64,000 nt of DNA from Rickettsiella endosymbiont of Miltochrista miniata (GTDB taxonomy: Bacteria; Pseudomonadota; Gammaproteobacteria; Diplorickettsiales; Diplorickettsiaceae): positions 1,147,402 through 1,211,401 of the forward strand of contig NZ_OZ035017.1 of the NCBI RefSeq assembly GCF_964031245.1, given 5' to 3'. Under the pieces are notes generated by a model. The model ran no database searches. It worked only from the letters and a program-made list of their open reading frames with translations, and was not told the origin of the DNA. This document shows, one piece after another, positions 17,641 to 27,528 of the stretch (positions within the stretch are counted from its first letter, which is position 1; every line of letters begins with the position of its first letter). Both the position numbers and the translations under genes were made by a program.

Positions 17641-17764
17641 ATACTCACAGCAATGGGATTTTTAGCAAGGCATCGCGAGAATGAGCAACCGGAGTGTATT
17701 AATAGATACATAAGGATTGCGAATTGAGCGACAACACAGCCAAAAATTCAAATGCGAAGAGTAT
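17641..17764 (-). repeat. R1 dispersed repeat, minus orientation
   Basis: Reads ATACTCACAGCAATGGGATT at the left end and AAATGCGAAGAGTAT at the right, the reverse complement of the copies at 34783 and 63173. The internal blocks GAGAATGAGCAACCGGAGTG and AAGGATTGCGAATTGAGCG are present with a few substitutions, so this copy is somewhat decayed. Confidence 0.87.
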
Positions 17765-17768
17765 CATA

Positions 17769-17803
17769 TAAAAAAAGATGGATGATCGTGGGATCATCCA
17801 TCT
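17769..17803 (-). terminator. Rho-independent terminator of the small Pro/Gly/His-rich ORF
   Basis: A perfect 12-bp stem (AGATGGATGATC / GATCATCCATCT, 17776-17787 with 17792-17803) with a 4-nt loop is followed on the minus strand by a run of seven T. It lies about 70 bp past the stop of the ORF at 17872. Confidence 0.85.
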
Positions 17804-17871
17804 CAGCTGCGCTCCTGCCCCAATCAACTGCTAAAAAACTTAGCAAGCTTATCCAAAAGCATTAATGGGTT

Positions 17872-18042
17872 TTAGCGTTTGTCTTTATTATCTGGCCATT
17901 GTGGTTTGTTTGGGTTACCTTCTGGGCCGTGTCCGCCTTGGTGTCCAGGATTGTGCGGAGGTTTTTGTGGACCAATACCTGCATGACCTGGCCATTTTGG
18001 TTTTTGGTGTTTTTTATCGTGAGGAAATTTACCTTTGTTCAT
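17872..18042 (-). CDS. Small Pro/Gly/His/Lys-rich protein (56 aa), unknown function
   Basis: The minus-strand ATG at 18042 follows an AGGAGCT ribosome site at good spacing. The product starts MNKGKFPHDKKHQKPKWPGH and ends NPNKPQWPDNKDKR. It is low in hydrophobic residues, rich in Pro, Gly, His, Lys and Asn, and has no predicted fold; a KPKWPGH/KPQWPD pattern hints at degenerate internal repeats. A strong terminator follows, which supports a real transcription unit. Possible roles such as metal binding or RNA binding are speculation. I know no family for it. Confidence 0.62.
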   Translation of the reverse strand: MNKGKFPHDKKHQKPKWPGHAGIGPQKPPHNPGHQGGHGPEGNPNKPQWPDNKDKR

Positions 18043-18172
18043 ATGAGCTCCTAATTAAAACATATAATGTCTCTCCCTTTAAGCCTAGCAAAGACCTCGC
18101 TAAATACCATAATATTCCTATTAATTGGACAAAATATGATCAATTTATGCCGGTAGCGTAAATAGTTGTCAG

Positions 18173-19243
18173 TTAAAAACTGACTTTATTTAAATCCACT
18201 AAACGCCGGGGGGTGACACGTCCATCGTCTAAGATTTCTCCCACACCAATAAATTGTCCACTTTCTTGTAATAGTAAACGCACAAATCCTTGTTTCGGGA
18301 GATTAGGGAGTAATACCGCTTGTCCTCGAAAAAGATAATAAGCTGCAGCTTGTGAAATTTTCAAAACCGGCCATTCGTTTAGCAAACTATCTAAACTCAA
18401 TAATTTTTGATCGCATTCGGCCAGGCTTAAGCTTTGTAATTCTTCCAAGTTCACCATTTGTTCAGCAAGATAATTAGCGACCCCTAAGCGACGTAAATCA
18501 TGCACATAAGCACCACAACCTAGGGCTTCACCGATATCTTCTATTAAGGTACGTATATACGTCCCTTTACTACATTTAATTTCTAAATTAAGTATTCTCT
18601 TAGCACTTGAATTTTTTCCTGCGTTACCGATCAATTCGCAATCCTCATGTATGTTGTATACACTCCGGCTGCTCGTTTTCTCGGCGCCTTGGCAAAAATC
18701 CAATTGCTGCGAGTCAACTTTTTGGGCACTTGAATTTTTTTCTGTATTATTACTTTCAAGTAGACGTAAGCTATGTATGATCACGGTACGCGGATTACGT
18801 TCTACCACTAACCCTTGCCTAGCTAATTTATATAAAGGTCGACCTTTATGTTTTAGTGCCGAAAACATAGGAGGAATCTGCGAGATCGGTCCACGAAAAG
18901 CAGATAATACGCTTTCTAGTTGATCTGCGGAGTAATTGGCTACGGGACGGGTTTCTATCACTTCTCCCTCAGCATCACCGGTGTTGGTTTTAAACCCTAA
19001 ACGAGCACTCACGCAGTAAATTTTATCGGCATTGAGTAAAAACTGAGAAAATTTTGTCGCTTCTCCAAAACATAATGGCAACAAACCTGTTGCTAATGGA
19101 TCTAAGCTTCCTGTATGTCCCGCTTTACTTGCCGAGAATAATTGCTTTGCCGTTTGTAATGCTTGATTTGAGGTCATCCCTTTAGGTTTATCCAGCAATA
19201 AAATACCATTGATGGAACGTTTTTTGGATATTGGGGGGTGCAT
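18173..19243 (-). CDS. truB: tRNA pseudouridine-55 synthase TruB with in-frame repeat insertion
   Basis: Makes pseudouridine 55 in the T-loop of tRNAs. The catalytic block GHTGSLDPLATGLLPLC (Asp48), the KIY motif, the PPMFSALKHKGRPLYKLAR segment and CSKGTYIRTL.DIG are intact, followed by a PUA-like C-terminus. At 356 aa it is about 50 residues too long: residues 164-216 between HSLRLLE and ILNLEIKCSKG are encoded by an R1 repeat plus a second R1 end fragment, read in frame on the strand opposite to R1. The insertion falls in the loop before the tRNA-binding strand. Last gene of the rimP-nusA-infB-rbfA-truB group; rpsO does not follow. Confidence 0.94.
   Translation of the reverse strand: MHPPISKKRSINGILLLDKPKGMTSNQALQTAKQLFSASKAGHTGSLDPLATGLLPLCFGEATKFSQFLLNADKIYCVSARLGFKTNTGDAEGEVIETRPVANYSADQLESVLSAFRGPISQIPPMFSALKHKGRPLYKLARQGLVVERNPRTVIIHSLRLLESNNTEKNSSAQKVDSQQLDFCQGAEKTSSRSVYNIHEDCELIGNAGKNSSAKRILNLEIKCSKGTYIRTLIEDIGEALGCGAYVHDLRRLGVANYLAEQMVNLEELQSLSLAECDQKLLSLDSLLNEWPVLKISQAAAYYLFRGQAVLLPNLPKQGFVRLLLQESGQFIGVGEILDDGRVTPRRLVDLNKVSF
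18592..18716 (+). repeat. R1 dispersed repeat inside truB
   Basis: Matches the R1 consensus across its length: TTCTCTTAGCACTTGAATTT, GATCAATTCGCAATCCTCAT, ATACACTCCGGCTGCTCGTT, TCGGCGCCTTGGCAAAAATC, CAATTGCTGCGAGTC. A further R1 left-end fragment (GCACTTGAATTTTTTTCTGT) follows at 18726-18752. Together they encode about 53 residues of TruB without a stop codon. Confidence 0.9.
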
Positions 19244-19271
19244 AACTTATTCTTTTATAAAAATAACTATT

Positions 19272-19293
19272 TACTCTTCGCACTTGAATTTTC
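19272..19293 (+). repeat. R1 end fragment between truB and rbfA
   Basis: TACTCTTCGCACTTGAATTT followed by TCGC is the left end of R1; the rest of the element is absent. It lies in the short gap between the rbfA stop and the truB start. Confidence 0.75.
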
Positions 19294-19302
19294 GCGAATG
19301 AT

Positions 19303-19695
19303 TTATTCGGAACGTTTAGCCTTATCTTTCTCGATAACACTGTCAATTAAATTATGGATGCGATCACTTTCTTCCATGAAATCATCATAAAAAAAACGCA
19401 GGCTCGGCACTTTATGCAATTGTAAACGTTGTGCTAAAGCATAACGTAAACGAGCCGCTGCTTTTCTTAACAACTTAACCGCTAATTCCTTACTGTGTTG
19501 TTTATCCGTTGAATTTTCTACATCTAACTGTGTAAACCATATATCTGCATAAGAAAGATCACGTGACACCTTAACTGACGTGATCGTGATAAATTTCAAA
19601 CGGCTATCCGCGATTTCTTTATTCAGAATATTATTACTTAATTCTTTCTGTATCAGATCGGCAATACGCGCGACGCGACTAAATTCTTTTGGCAT
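19303..19695 (-). CDS. rbfA: Ribosome-binding factor A
   Basis: 130-aa KH-fold protein that binds immature 30S subunits and aids 16S 5'-end processing, notably in the cold. Family features: SRVARIADLIQKELSNNI at the start, ITSVKVSRDLSYADIWF in the middle and RLRYALAQRLQLHKVPSLRFFYD near the end. The start abuts the infB stop. An R1 fragment lies just past its stop. Confidence 0.95.
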   Translation of the reverse strand: MPKEFSRVARIADLIQKELSNNILNKEIADSRLKFITITSVKVSRDLSYADIWFTQLDVENSTDKQHSKELAVKLLRKAAARLRYALAQRLQLHKVPSLRFFYDDFMEESDRIHNLIDSVIEKDKAKRSE

Positions 19696-22151
19696 TAGAT
19701 AGTTCTAGATATAGAAATACGTTCATACACTTCGATCATATCGCCCACTCGTATATCGGCAAAATTTTTAATGCCGATACCACATTCCATACCATGACGG
19801 ACTTCGGCAGCATCATCTTTAAAACGACGTAATGAATGTAATTCACCTTCATGAATTACCACATTATCGCGTAACAATCGGATAGGCGCATTACGTCGCA
19901 CCAACCCTTCTGTCACCATACAACCGGCAATAACACCGAGCTTAGCGGAGCGAAACACTTCACGAACCGCAGCTAAACCTAAAATATTTTCTTTTATTTC
20001 TGGAGCCAACAATCCATTCATGACGTTTTTAACTTGGTCTATCAGGTCATAAATAACGCTATAATAATTCATTATTAAGCCTTCTTTTTCTACCGTTCTT
20101 TTTGCAGTAGCGTCCGCTCTCACATTAAATCCTAAAATTAATGCCTTTGAAGCTAGAGCAAGATTAGCATCAGATTCGGTAATCGCACCTACGCCCACAT
20201 AGATAAGTTTTATTTTAACTTCAGAAGTAGAAAGCTTATTCAAAGCTTCTTGTAAAGCTTCAGCTGATCCTTGCATATCAGCTTTTAAAATAATATTTAA
20301 AGTCTTAACTTGGTTTTCATCCAACTGACCGAAAATATCATCGGTTTTAATCATGCGTTGTTGTGCTAATTTAGCTTCACGTAATTTTCCTTCACGGAAT
20401 AAAGCAATCTCTCGCGCTTTACGTTCATCAGCAACAACCACTGCTTCATCACCTGCCACGGGAGCGCTCGATAGACCTAATACTTCAACGGGCATAGAAG
20501 GTCCCGCTGCTTCAACTAACTTACCTCGTTCATCGAGCAATGCTCTGACACGGCCATAAGCGGTACCAGCCAATAGTAGATCGCCTTTATGTAGCTTTCC
20601 TCGTTGTACTAATATAGTCACAACGGGACCTTTTCCTCTATCTAAACGCGATTCTATAACTATTCCTTGTCCTGGACCTTCTTGTGGTGCTTTCAGTTCT
20701 AATACTTCTGCTTGCACCAATAGTGAATCTAATAAATCATCAATTCCCTGGCCTGTTTTTGCAGAGACAGGAATAAGCATCGTATCGCCGCCCCATTCTT
20801 CAGGATTGAGACCTTGTTTGGCCAATTCATTCTTTATTCTATCGAGATCGGCTTCAGGTTTATCAATTTTATTCACGGCAACAACAATAGGAACATTTGC
20901 CGCTTTAGCATGCTGAATTGCTTCTATGGTTTGCGGCATCACACCATCGTCGGCTGCGACAACCAACACAACGATATCAGTTACGCGTGTACCTCGTGCT
21001 CGCATCGCTGTAAACGCCGAATGTCCAGGAGTATCTAAAAACGTAACGACTCCCTTGGGTATTTCTACGTGATAAGCACCGATATGTTGGGTAATACCAC
21101 CGGCTTCCCCCTGAGTTACTTTGGTACGTCGAATATAATCTAAAAGCGAAGTTTTTCCATGATCAACATGACCCATAATGGTCACTACCGGTGGACGTGC
21201 CAGTAATTCACCCATTTGTTGCTGCGTGGTATTCGCCAAACCTTCTTCTAATGCATTGGAGCTTACAGGCTTAGCAACATGACCCATTTCTTCTACGACG
21301 AGTATAGCGGTGTCTTGATCGATGGCTTGATTAATAGTTGCAATCACACCCAACTTCATTAACGCTTTAATAACTTCCGCTGCCTTAATCGACATCCTTT
21401 GCGCTAAATCACCCACCGTAATCGATGCAGGAATTCCAACCTCATGTATGGCAGCTACGGTTGGCTTTTCAAATTGTTGTTGTAAAAACTGATCCGGCCG
21501 CCTATGTTTACCGGTTTTTTTACGATGACGGAATTGTTCGTCGGATTCATCTTCAAGTTGATAAATCGCTTTATGTCGATATTTCGCCAGTTCTTTTTCT
21601 TTTAAATTGCGATTTTTATGCTTTTTCTCACGTTCCAATCTTTCTGCATTCGTGGGTAAAGCAATAATCACTTTTTCGTTGGGCTTAGATTTTTTTTCTG
21701 GATTCGTTATAGGCGCAATGAATTTTTTCTCAGGTACAGACACTTGCTCTTTTTCCACCGTTTCATTAGATACCACGGGCTCTTCATTCGTTGGACTATG
21801 ACTTTCAGAAGTGGGTTCGGCTTGCGTTTCAGGGGTGATCAATTTTTCTGCAGCGGCTTTTTCTGCTTGATGCGCTAATTCTTCTGCTTCTTTGATTTCT
21901 TTAGCTTCGTTAGCGCGATTAGTTTCTTCATCTATCAAGCCTTCATTACTTTTCACATAAGTTCGTTTTTTACGAACTTGAACCTTAATAGTCTTGGCCT
22001 TGCCTGAAGTATCTTTCACTTTAAGTAAACTCGTGCTTTTACGAGTACGAGTCAGCGTAATTACTTTTTTAGGATTATTATCCGCAGAAGTTTCTTTTCC
22101 AAGCTCTGTGGAAACTTTATTTGCAGTTTTATCTTTAATACTTTCTGTCAT
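19695..22151 (-). CDS. infB: Translation initiation factor IF-2
   Basis: 818-aa GTPase that delivers fMet-tRNA to the 30S P site. The N-terminal about 310 residues are variable, charged linker ending in the IF2-N domain ([20 protein letters not shown]). The G domain has [36 protein letters not shown] and SAKTGQG. Domains II-IV follow and end with the fMet-tRNA-binding C2 region ([14 protein letters not shown]). Between nusA and rbfA, as in E. coli. Confidence 0.97.
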   Translation of the reverse strand: MTESIKDKTANKVSTELGKETSADNNPKKVITLTRTRKSTSLLKVKDTSGKAKTIKVQVRKKRTYVKSNEGLIDEETNRANEAKEIKEAEELAHQAEKAAAEKLITPETQAEPTSESHSPTNEEPVVSNETVEKEQVSVPEKKFIAPITNPEKKSKPNEKVIIALPTNAERLEREKKHKNRNLKEKELAKYRHKAIYQLEDESDEQFRHRKKTGKHRRPDQFLQQQFEKPTVAAIHEVGIPASITVGDLAQRMSIKAAEVIKALMKLGVIATINQAIDQDTAILVVEEMGHVAKPVSSNALEEGLANTTQQQMGELLARPPVVTIMGHVDHGKTSLLDYIRRTKVTQGEAGGITQHIGAYHVEIPKGVVTFLDTPGHSAFTAMRARGTRVTDIVVLVVAADDGVMPQTIEAIQHAKAANVPIVVAVNKIDKPEADLDRIKNELAKQGLNPEEWGGDTMLIPVSAKTGQGIDDLLDSLLVQAEVLELKAPQEGPGQGIVIESRLDRGKGPVVTILVQRGKLHKGDLLLAGTAYGRVRALLDERGKLVEAAGPSMPVEVLGLSSAPVAGDEAVVVADERKAREIALFREGKLREAKLAQQRMIKTDDIFGQLDENQVKTLNIILKADMQGSAEALQEALNKLSTSEVKIKLIYVGVGAITESDANLALASKALILGFNVRADATAKRTVEKEGLIMNYYSVIYDLIDQVKNVMNGLLAPEIKENILGLAAVREVFRSAKLGVIAGCMVTEGLVRRNAPIRLLRDNVVIHEGELHSLRRFKDDAAEVRHGMECGIGIKNFADIRVGDMIEVYERISISRTI

Positions 22152-22272
22152 ACTATGCTTCTCCTGCCAATATTTGACAGCTTCGAAAACTTACATTTTT
22201 CTGAATACATTATTGCTGCTTCATTTTTACTGGAGTTATTTGAGTAAAAACAATAGCTCTATTTTTTCACTC

Positions 22273-23811
22273 CTATTTTTTCTCTTCAGCAAACCAAGGA
22301 GCACGCGCAGCCATAATTAGCCTGCCAGCTGTTTCACGATCTAATTCGATAATATCTAACAAATCATCGACTGCCAATTCAGCCAGTGCTTCGCGGGAGG
22401 AAACACCTTTTTTAGCTAATATGGTTGCTATCTCTTCGGTAATACCTTCCAAAGAAAGCAAATCTTGATGCGGCTCTAAAAATTTATCATGTTCAGATAT
22501 CGCCGATTTTTGCTTAGCCGCGATTTGTGTTGCTAACACTTCTTTAGCGCGATTTTGTAACGTTTCTACTAATTCTGGATCAAAATCTTCAATATCTAAT
22601 AGCTCTTGCTCTGATACATAAGCAATTTCTTCTAAACTAGTAAACCCTTCTCGCGCTAACATCTCTGCTATCTCTTCATCTATGGCAAGTTGCTCCATAA
22701 AAAGATTTTGGAGACCTTCCGATTCTTTAACCACTTTTTTGGCCGCTTCTTCTATAGTGATAACATTAATTATCCATCCTGTTAGTTCACTGGCTAAACG
22801 TACGTTTTGACCATTGCGACCGATAGCTTGTGATAATTGTTCTTCTTGTACAGCCACATCCATTACTTTGGTATCTTCATCCACTACGATAGAAGCAACT
22901 TCAGCAGGCGCCATCGCATTTATAACTAACTGAACTGGGTTATCATCCCATAACACAATGTCAATTCGCTCGCCGGCTAATTCACTAGAGACGGCTTGTA
23001 CTCGCGCACCACGCATGCCAACACAAGCGCCTATCGGATCGATGCGACCATCATTGGTTTTAACTGCAATTTTTGCACGCGAACCAGGATCACGCGCTGC
23101 ACTTTTGATCTCAATCAACTCTTCACCAATCTCTGGCACTTCTATCTTAAAGAGTTCAATTAACATTTCTGGGCGCGTGCGACTCATTAATAACTGAGGA
23201 CCTCGCACTTGTGGATTCACGGCATATAAATAGCCACGCAAGCGATCTTCGGATCGTACTTCTTCACGGGGTATCATTTCTTCGCGCGGAACAAACGCTT
23301 CTACACTTGCGCCTAAATCCACGATCAAACCTTCTCGTGTAATACGCTTGACTATGCCTGACAACAATTCACCAATACGACTGGTATAGGCCTCGGCTAT
23401 CTTAGCGCGTTCGGCTTCTCTGACCTTCTGGATAATGACTTGCTTTGCCGTTTGCGCTGCAATACGACCAAACTCCACTGAAGGCATATGCTCTTCTACT
23501 ACGTCCCCGATTTGGCTATTTGGATCACGCTTTTTGGCTTCGCTTAATAGTATTTGTTTTAAGGGTTCAAAGGGGATATGAGCATCTTCAAAATGACTCG
23601 CCGCAGTTTCATCGGCAACGACTGTCCAGTAGCGAAAAGTATCATAGTCACCCGTGCGGCGATCGATAGCCACTCGGACATCGATATCTTCACCCGCTTT
23701 TTTCTTGGTAGCCATCGCTAAAGCGGCTTCTATCGCTTTAAAAATTAATTCTTTATCAACATCTTTTTCGTTAGATACCGTCTCTGCCACTAATAAAATT
23801 TCTTTTTTCAT
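22273..23811 (-). CDS. nusA: Transcription termination/antitermination factor NusA
   Basis: 512 aa. Binds RNA polymerase and nascent RNA, affecting pausing, termination and rRNA antitermination. The N-terminal RNAP-binding domain is followed by S1 ([18 protein letters not shown]), KH1/KH2 ([37 protein letters not shown]) and two acidic C-terminal repeats (residues about 370-500), the gammaproteobacterial arrangement. It begins just after rimP and precedes infB. Confidence 0.97.
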   Translation of the reverse strand: MKKEILLVAETVSNEKDVDKELIFKAIEAALAMATKKKAGEDIDVRVAIDRRTGDYDTFRYWTVVADETAASHFEDAHIPFEPLKQILLSEAKKRDPNSQIGDVVEEHMPSVEFGRIAAQTAKQVIIQKVREAERAKIAEAYTSRIGELLSGIVKRITREGLIVDLGASVEAFVPREEMIPREEVRSEDRLRGYLYAVNPQVRGPQLLMSRTRPEMLIELFKIEVPEIGEELIEIKSAARDPGSRAKIAVKTNDGRIDPIGACVGMRGARVQAVSSELAGERIDIVLWDDNPVQLVINAMAPAEVASIVVDEDTKVMDVAVQEEQLSQAIGRNGQNVRLASELTGWIINVITIEEAAKKVVKESEGLQNLFMEQLAIDEEIAEMLAREGFTSLEEIAYVSEQELLDIEDFDPELVETLQNRAKEVLATQIAAKQKSAISEHDKFLEPHQDLLSLEGITEEIATILAKKGVSSREALAELAVDDLLDIIELDRETAGRLIMAARAPWFAEEKK

Positions 23812-23824
23812 AGCCTGCCTCCGG

Positions 23825-24283
23825 TTATTTATTCATTTCAGGCAATACATTCGCACGCAAAATATTGTCCCACGTTAACACTAATTCTTTCCCATCCTGG
23901 TTCAGCACTATCCCAGCTACTCCTACTGATTGTAAAAGACCTTTAAATTTGCGTTGATTATCGATGGGCGTGTGCGTAGAAACACGCACCGTATGACCAA
24001 CATAACGCTGAAAATGCTTCTCTTTAACAAGGGGTCTGTCTAAGCCCGGAGAAGAAACTTCTAAATTATAACGACCTAATAAAGGGTCTTCGACATCCAA
24101 TAATGCACTAATCTGGCGGCTTACCCGTTCGCAGTCAGCGACGGTAATACCTTTTTCACTATCGATATAGATGCGCAACACACTTTGTTGACCTTGTGTC
24201 AGATAGAGGCAAGCCCATAGCTCGTAACCTAAGGCTTCAACCGTCGGTGATATCTTTGCTTCTATCGCTGAATTGTTTTTCAT
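23825..24283 (-). CDS. rimP: Ribosome maturation factor RimP
   Basis: 152 aa. Required for 30S assembly. Typical blocks: [47 protein letters not shown] and [14 protein letters not shown], then a C-terminal SH3-like domain. First protein gene after the initiator tRNA and its terminator, heading the nusA-infB operon. Confidence 0.96.
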   Translation of the reverse strand: MKNNSAIEAKISPTVEALGYELWACLYLTQGQQSVLRIYIDSEKGITVADCERVSRQISALLDVEDPLLGRYNLEVSSPGLDRPLVKEKHFQRYVGHTVRVSTHTPIDNQRKFKGLLQSVGVAGIVLNQDGKELVLTWDNILRANVLPEMNK

Positions 24284-24355
24284 ATCTACAAAGGGCTTTG
24301 AATTATAAAATTACCCATCTCTCTCAGCTGGCTAATATTTAGCTCTAGCTTAGCC

Positions 24356-24381
24356 AAAATAAAAAGCCCCATAATGGGGCC
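24356..24381 (-). terminator. Rho-independent terminator between tRNA-fMet and rimP
   Basis: On the minus strand a GCCCC-ATTAT-GGGGC hairpin is followed by TTTTTATTTT. It would end the tRNA transcript or attenuate readthrough into rimP. Confidence 0.82.
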
Positions 24382-24395
24382 TCTCACACAATAAT

Positions 24396-24472
<77 letters not shown>

Positions 24473-24543
24473 ATAGCGGCACAGAGTATACTCCATTCAA
24501 TGCAGCAATTACAATGGGATAAAACATTCTAATTGAGGGTTAG

Positions 24544-25596
24544 CTAAGCTGTAAATGTGCATGCTGATAAACGCTCACTCACTACTAACTCAGTCGAATA
24601 AAAAGAAGCACATGAAGGATGATCCAATGGGGTATCTGTGTGGCTTTGTGCCTGCTGTGAAGTGAAAAATTGCCAATAATAATTCATGCAAGACCTATGT
24701 ATCGGTCGAGGTATATATAAAGTCGCAGGCCAATGATCTAAGGCTAGTTGGTTCGAGAAAAGTTGATATAATTTTATTTTCCACAATAGGATAGGCGTAT
24801 TTACCATCAATTCTTTCCAAGATCGCTCCTTTAAATCTTGCAAGCAAACATTAACCATAGGTCTCAATGTTTGCAGCTTCTTATTGACCAAGTAAGCATT
24901 ACCGCCGCCTAAGCTGGCTACGACTAGCACGTTAGATTCATTTTCTAGTGCTGATTTAAGTTCGTCTAGCGTAAAATCATATTTTATGAAATTTTTATTC
25001 TTAACTAAAGGCTGATCGTAAAGGTCCGCTAATTCTTTCCGCAATAGACGTGGTGTTACTGTTTGTAGACTTTCGATACTAACCCCTAGATTTTTGGCCC
25101 TATTTTCTACACACTCAGGCACATATTGGGTCTGGGCAAAAAAATTAAGAAAACATTGTTTATTCGCAAAACCAAGGCTTAATGCCGCAAAATGGAAACT
25201 GTGATGATATAAATAGTAATGAATGGTCGATAATGGATGATTTTTCGGATTAAAATCTGTCTGGCGAGTGACTTTATCAAAAAAACTACTTCCTAAGCGT
25301 TCATACAAGGCTAGTTCTGTACTCTTTTCAAAATCACCCAAACTTAATCGTCTTTGCCAAAGATTTGATTTTGCAATGTCAAGTTGTAAATTTTTCTTAT
25401 AAGCATATCCATATTGCTTTAAGAATTCTTTAATGCCAAGCTTGTGTAATTCTTTATAAAAAGCATTCCAGGTTAAGTTATAAATTGATTTTTTATTAAG
25501 TTGATTGACACCCTTAATCCACTCTTCTATCCGTCTTCGTTTAGTATTTACATGAAAAAAACTACTACGCTGCGAGGTTATCTTATCCTTATTCAT
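24544..25596 (-). CDS. Orphan 350-aa protein, unknown function
   Basis: No domain recognised. The N-terminus is strongly basic (VNTKRRRIEEWIKG), with aromatic and His/Tyr-rich segments around residues 125-140 (HYYLYHHSFHFAAL). A segment at about 225-235 (NVLVVASLGGGNAYLV) could be a buried strand plus glycine turn. No signal peptide or clear membrane helix. It lies beside the ankyrin gene and the 165-aa gene, all minus strand with 27-bp and 0-bp gaps, so the three may form one transcript. An effector role is possible by neighbourhood only. Confidence 0.6.
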   Translation of the reverse strand: MNKDKITSQRSSFFHVNTKRRRIEEWIKGVNQLNKKSIYNLTWNAFYKELHKLGIKEFLKQYGYAYKKNLQLDIAKSNLWQRRLSLGDFEKSTELALYERLGSSFFDKVTRQTDFNPKNHPLSTIHYYLYHHSFHFAALSLGFANKQCFLNFFAQTQYVPECVENRAKNLGVSIESLQTVTPRLLRKELADLYDQPLVKNKNFIKYDFTLDELKSALENESNVLVVASLGGGNAYLVNKKLQTLRPMVNVCLQDLKERSWKELMVNTPILLWKIKLYQLFSNQLALDHWPATLYIPRPIHRSCMNYYWQFFTSQQAQSHTDTPLDHPSCASFYSTELVVSERLSACTFTA

Positions 25597-25623
25597 CCTT
25601 ATTATTCCTTTAATTCAAACTTG

Positions 25624-27030
25624 TTATAAAAGTTCTCGACTTATACCACAAGCATCCAACAAGCCAATTAAGTTTTTTCCCTGTGGCGTTTTATTTGATT
25701 GCCAATACACCTGCAAATAACTTTTTAGCAAATAATTATAATTATCTAAAGTTAAAATTTTTAATATGGCTTCGGCTTGTTTTAGATCATTAAGGTGTTG
25801 CGTCAATTTTTGGAATAAAATGGCGGCTAAACTAGTCGCTTTAGTGGCCCCTCTAGCTTTATTACTATAATAAAATCCTTGTATACATTCCTCTAAAGCA
25901 CGATCTTTATCCCAGGTTTGCCAATCCTGAAAAAAGCTTAAACCTTGCTGTTGATATTTTTCAAAACGAGAAACTAATTGGCCTTTGGTATTAACCGCTG
26001 ATAACAAAAACAACATCGCAGGAATACTCGCTTCTATGTTTGCCCAGGAGCAATTACCGATGATTTGTCCCTTGATGGGTAAGTTTGCGATGATAACCAA
26101 ACCTAAGTGACGATGTATTCCCTGAGTCAGGAATTCACGAGATTGCTGTGTGTAAATTAATTGTTTGCAAAACTCATTATTCCAAGCATAAGGACGTTGA
26201 CATTCATAGATAACGATACTGCCTTCACGATGACTATTTTCACCTCGATCGCAGCGCACCAACCAATTTTTATATTTAATCAATGCAATGGCGTGGCCTT
26301 CATAGGCGACAGGTAATAATAATAATTCTTGATCCAACAAGATATCGATACTATGCGTGTGATCCTTAATATTAACCGTATAACGCTGATATTTTAGTAA
26401 TGCCTGCGCGTTAGAAAATGCGGCAATCAATTTTTCTAAATTGTCGAAGTAAGGCCGCAAATGGCGTGAAGAAAAATTATTCTGATAGCGACGCAAAGAA
26501 TTGAGTATGACGTCGAGTGTAAACTCTAAAAAAAATCCTTCGTAATTTATCTCTATAAAACGTCCTGCGCCATTAACAATATCGACCTGACCTACCAATT
26601 CATAACGATGTCCGAGTAATTTAGCTTGGATAAAGTCTTGAGCAAATCCTAATTTAGCGCCATATCGATAAAGTAATTTTTTTAATTCATTTTGCTGTCT
26701 CAATAAAGGATAAACTAAAACAGGTTGTCCTGCGGTGGTATAAGCATTAGCATCGGCTTTATTTGCAAGTAATAATTCACATAAAGCTAAATTGTGATTA
26801 TCGACTGCCCAATGTAATGCCGTGCGACCTGTAATATCGGCATTGTTGATATCCGCGCCATATTCTAGTAATAACGCAACAACCTCTAGCTTATTGGCAA
26901 TCGTCGCTTCTATTAACGGTGAGAAACCATACTCATCGGTTTCTTCTATATCCGCTCCCATTAGGATAAACTGCTCTACACCTGTTAGAGTGCCAAACAA
27001 AATTTCGTGAGTGAAAGTAGGTTTTACCAT
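25624..27030 (-). CDS. Ankyrin-repeat protein with cysteine-protease-like C-terminal domain, AnkH/LegA3-like effector candidate
   Basis: 468 aa. Residues about 33-125 are three or four ankyrin repeats (DEYGFSPLIEATIANKLEVV, ITGRTALHWAVDNHNLALCE, AGQPVLVYPLL). The rest has a papain-like order of candidate catalytic residues: GHAIALI (His246), CDRGEN (Asp261) and IGNCSWAN (Cys327), preceded by a long helical region. Ankyrin plus a cysteine-protease-like pocket at this length is the layout of Legionella AnkH/LegA3, a conserved Dot/Icm effector; the homology is my recollection and unproven. No signal peptide. Its stop is followed after 27 bp by the orphan at 24544. Confidence 0.78.
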   Translation of the reverse strand: MVKPTFTHEILFGTLTGVEQFILMGADIEETDEYGFSPLIEATIANKLEVVALLLEYGADINNADITGRTALHWAVDNHNLALCELLLANKADANAYTTAGQPVLVYPLLRQQNELKKLLYRYGAKLGFAQDFIQAKLLGHRYELVGQVDIVNGAGRFIEINYEGFFLEFTLDVILNSLRRYQNNFSSRHLRPYFDNLEKLIAAFSNAQALLKYQRYTVNIKDHTHSIDILLDQELLLLPVAYEGHAIALIKYKNWLVRCDRGENSHREGSIVIYECQRPYAWNNEFCKQLIYTQQSREFLTQGIHRHLGLVIIANLPIKGQIIGNCSWANIEASIPAMLFLLSAVNTKGQLVSRFEKYQQQGLSFFQDWQTWDKDRALEECIQGFYYSNKARGATKATSLAAILFQKLTQHLNDLKQAEAILKILTLDNYNYLLKSYLQVYWQSNKTPQGKNLIGLLDACGISRELL

Positions 27031-27528
27031 TTATCTAGCAAGCGTTACACTTTTGCTTGCACCTAAACCGAGATTTTTTTGTAAACGTAATTGATTTTCT
27101 AGGCGTTTTTCAAGGAATCGTTCTCTAGCCTTATCACTATCATCATAGATAGGATTTGCGCTAATGGTAGGGTCATCCCCGCTAAACTGCTGACTATGTG
27201 CTAATAAAGGATGTATTTTCGGTGATTCACCAAAACCACATGATCGCGAATTTTTCTTGCCGAGTAAATTGTTAGGGTCTTCTGAGAAAGGAGAGACGCC
27301 AAATTTTTTCTGCCCATCTATACGCTGCCGACGTTCCTTTTTAAATGCAGCCAGTAAATACGCATTTAACTGTTCAATACTGAGTGTAATTCCACCCGCG
27401 TCACCACCCTCCTCATCTTCTTCTAGTTCGACATTTAAGATCTGCAATGACGTATTTTTTTCATCATCTAGTTTTTTTTCGCTTCGAATTTCAGCCATAT
27501 ATTCATATATAAAAATATTTGACTCCAT
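27031..27528 (-). CDS. Orphan 165-aa acidic/disordered protein
   Basis: Product of unknown family directly upstream of the ankyrin gene with no gap. Residues about 30-45 are very acidic (ELEEDEEGGDAGG), followed by a helix (LNAYLLAAFKKERRQR) and a polar Ser/Gly/Pro-rich part. The C-terminal helix (RFLEKRLENQLRLQKNLG) is amphipathic. The start is uncertain: neither the first ATG nor the one at residue 11 (MAEIRSEKK) has a clear ribosome site. Small size and context would fit a chaperone or partner of the ankyrin protein, but that is speculative. Confidence 0.55.
   Translation of the reverse strand: MESNIFIYEYMAEIRSEKKLDDEKNTSLQILNVELEEDEEGGDAGGITLSIEQLNAYLLAAFKKERRQRIDGQKKFGVSPFSEDPNNLLGKKNSRSCGFGESPKIHPLLAHSQQFSGDDPTISANPIYDDSDKARERFLEKRLENQLRLQKNLGLGASKSVTLAR

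Larger units (their letters stand above)
17516..17871. other. Repeat-filled gap downstream of efp
   Basis: This gap consists almost wholly of an R2 copy (17521-17604), an R1 copy (17641-17764) and the terminator of the small minus-strand ORF (17769-17803). No other gene is seen. Confidence 0.75.

Noticed and set aside
16243..17764. R1 copies as a CRISPR array
   Set aside because: Copies are about 120 bp, in mixed orientation, widely spaced, without regular spacers or cas genes.
17865..18161. 98-codon plus-strand frame over the small Pro/Gly/His-rich gene
   Set aside because: The minus-strand ORF there has a ribosome site and a matching terminator; the plus frame has neither.
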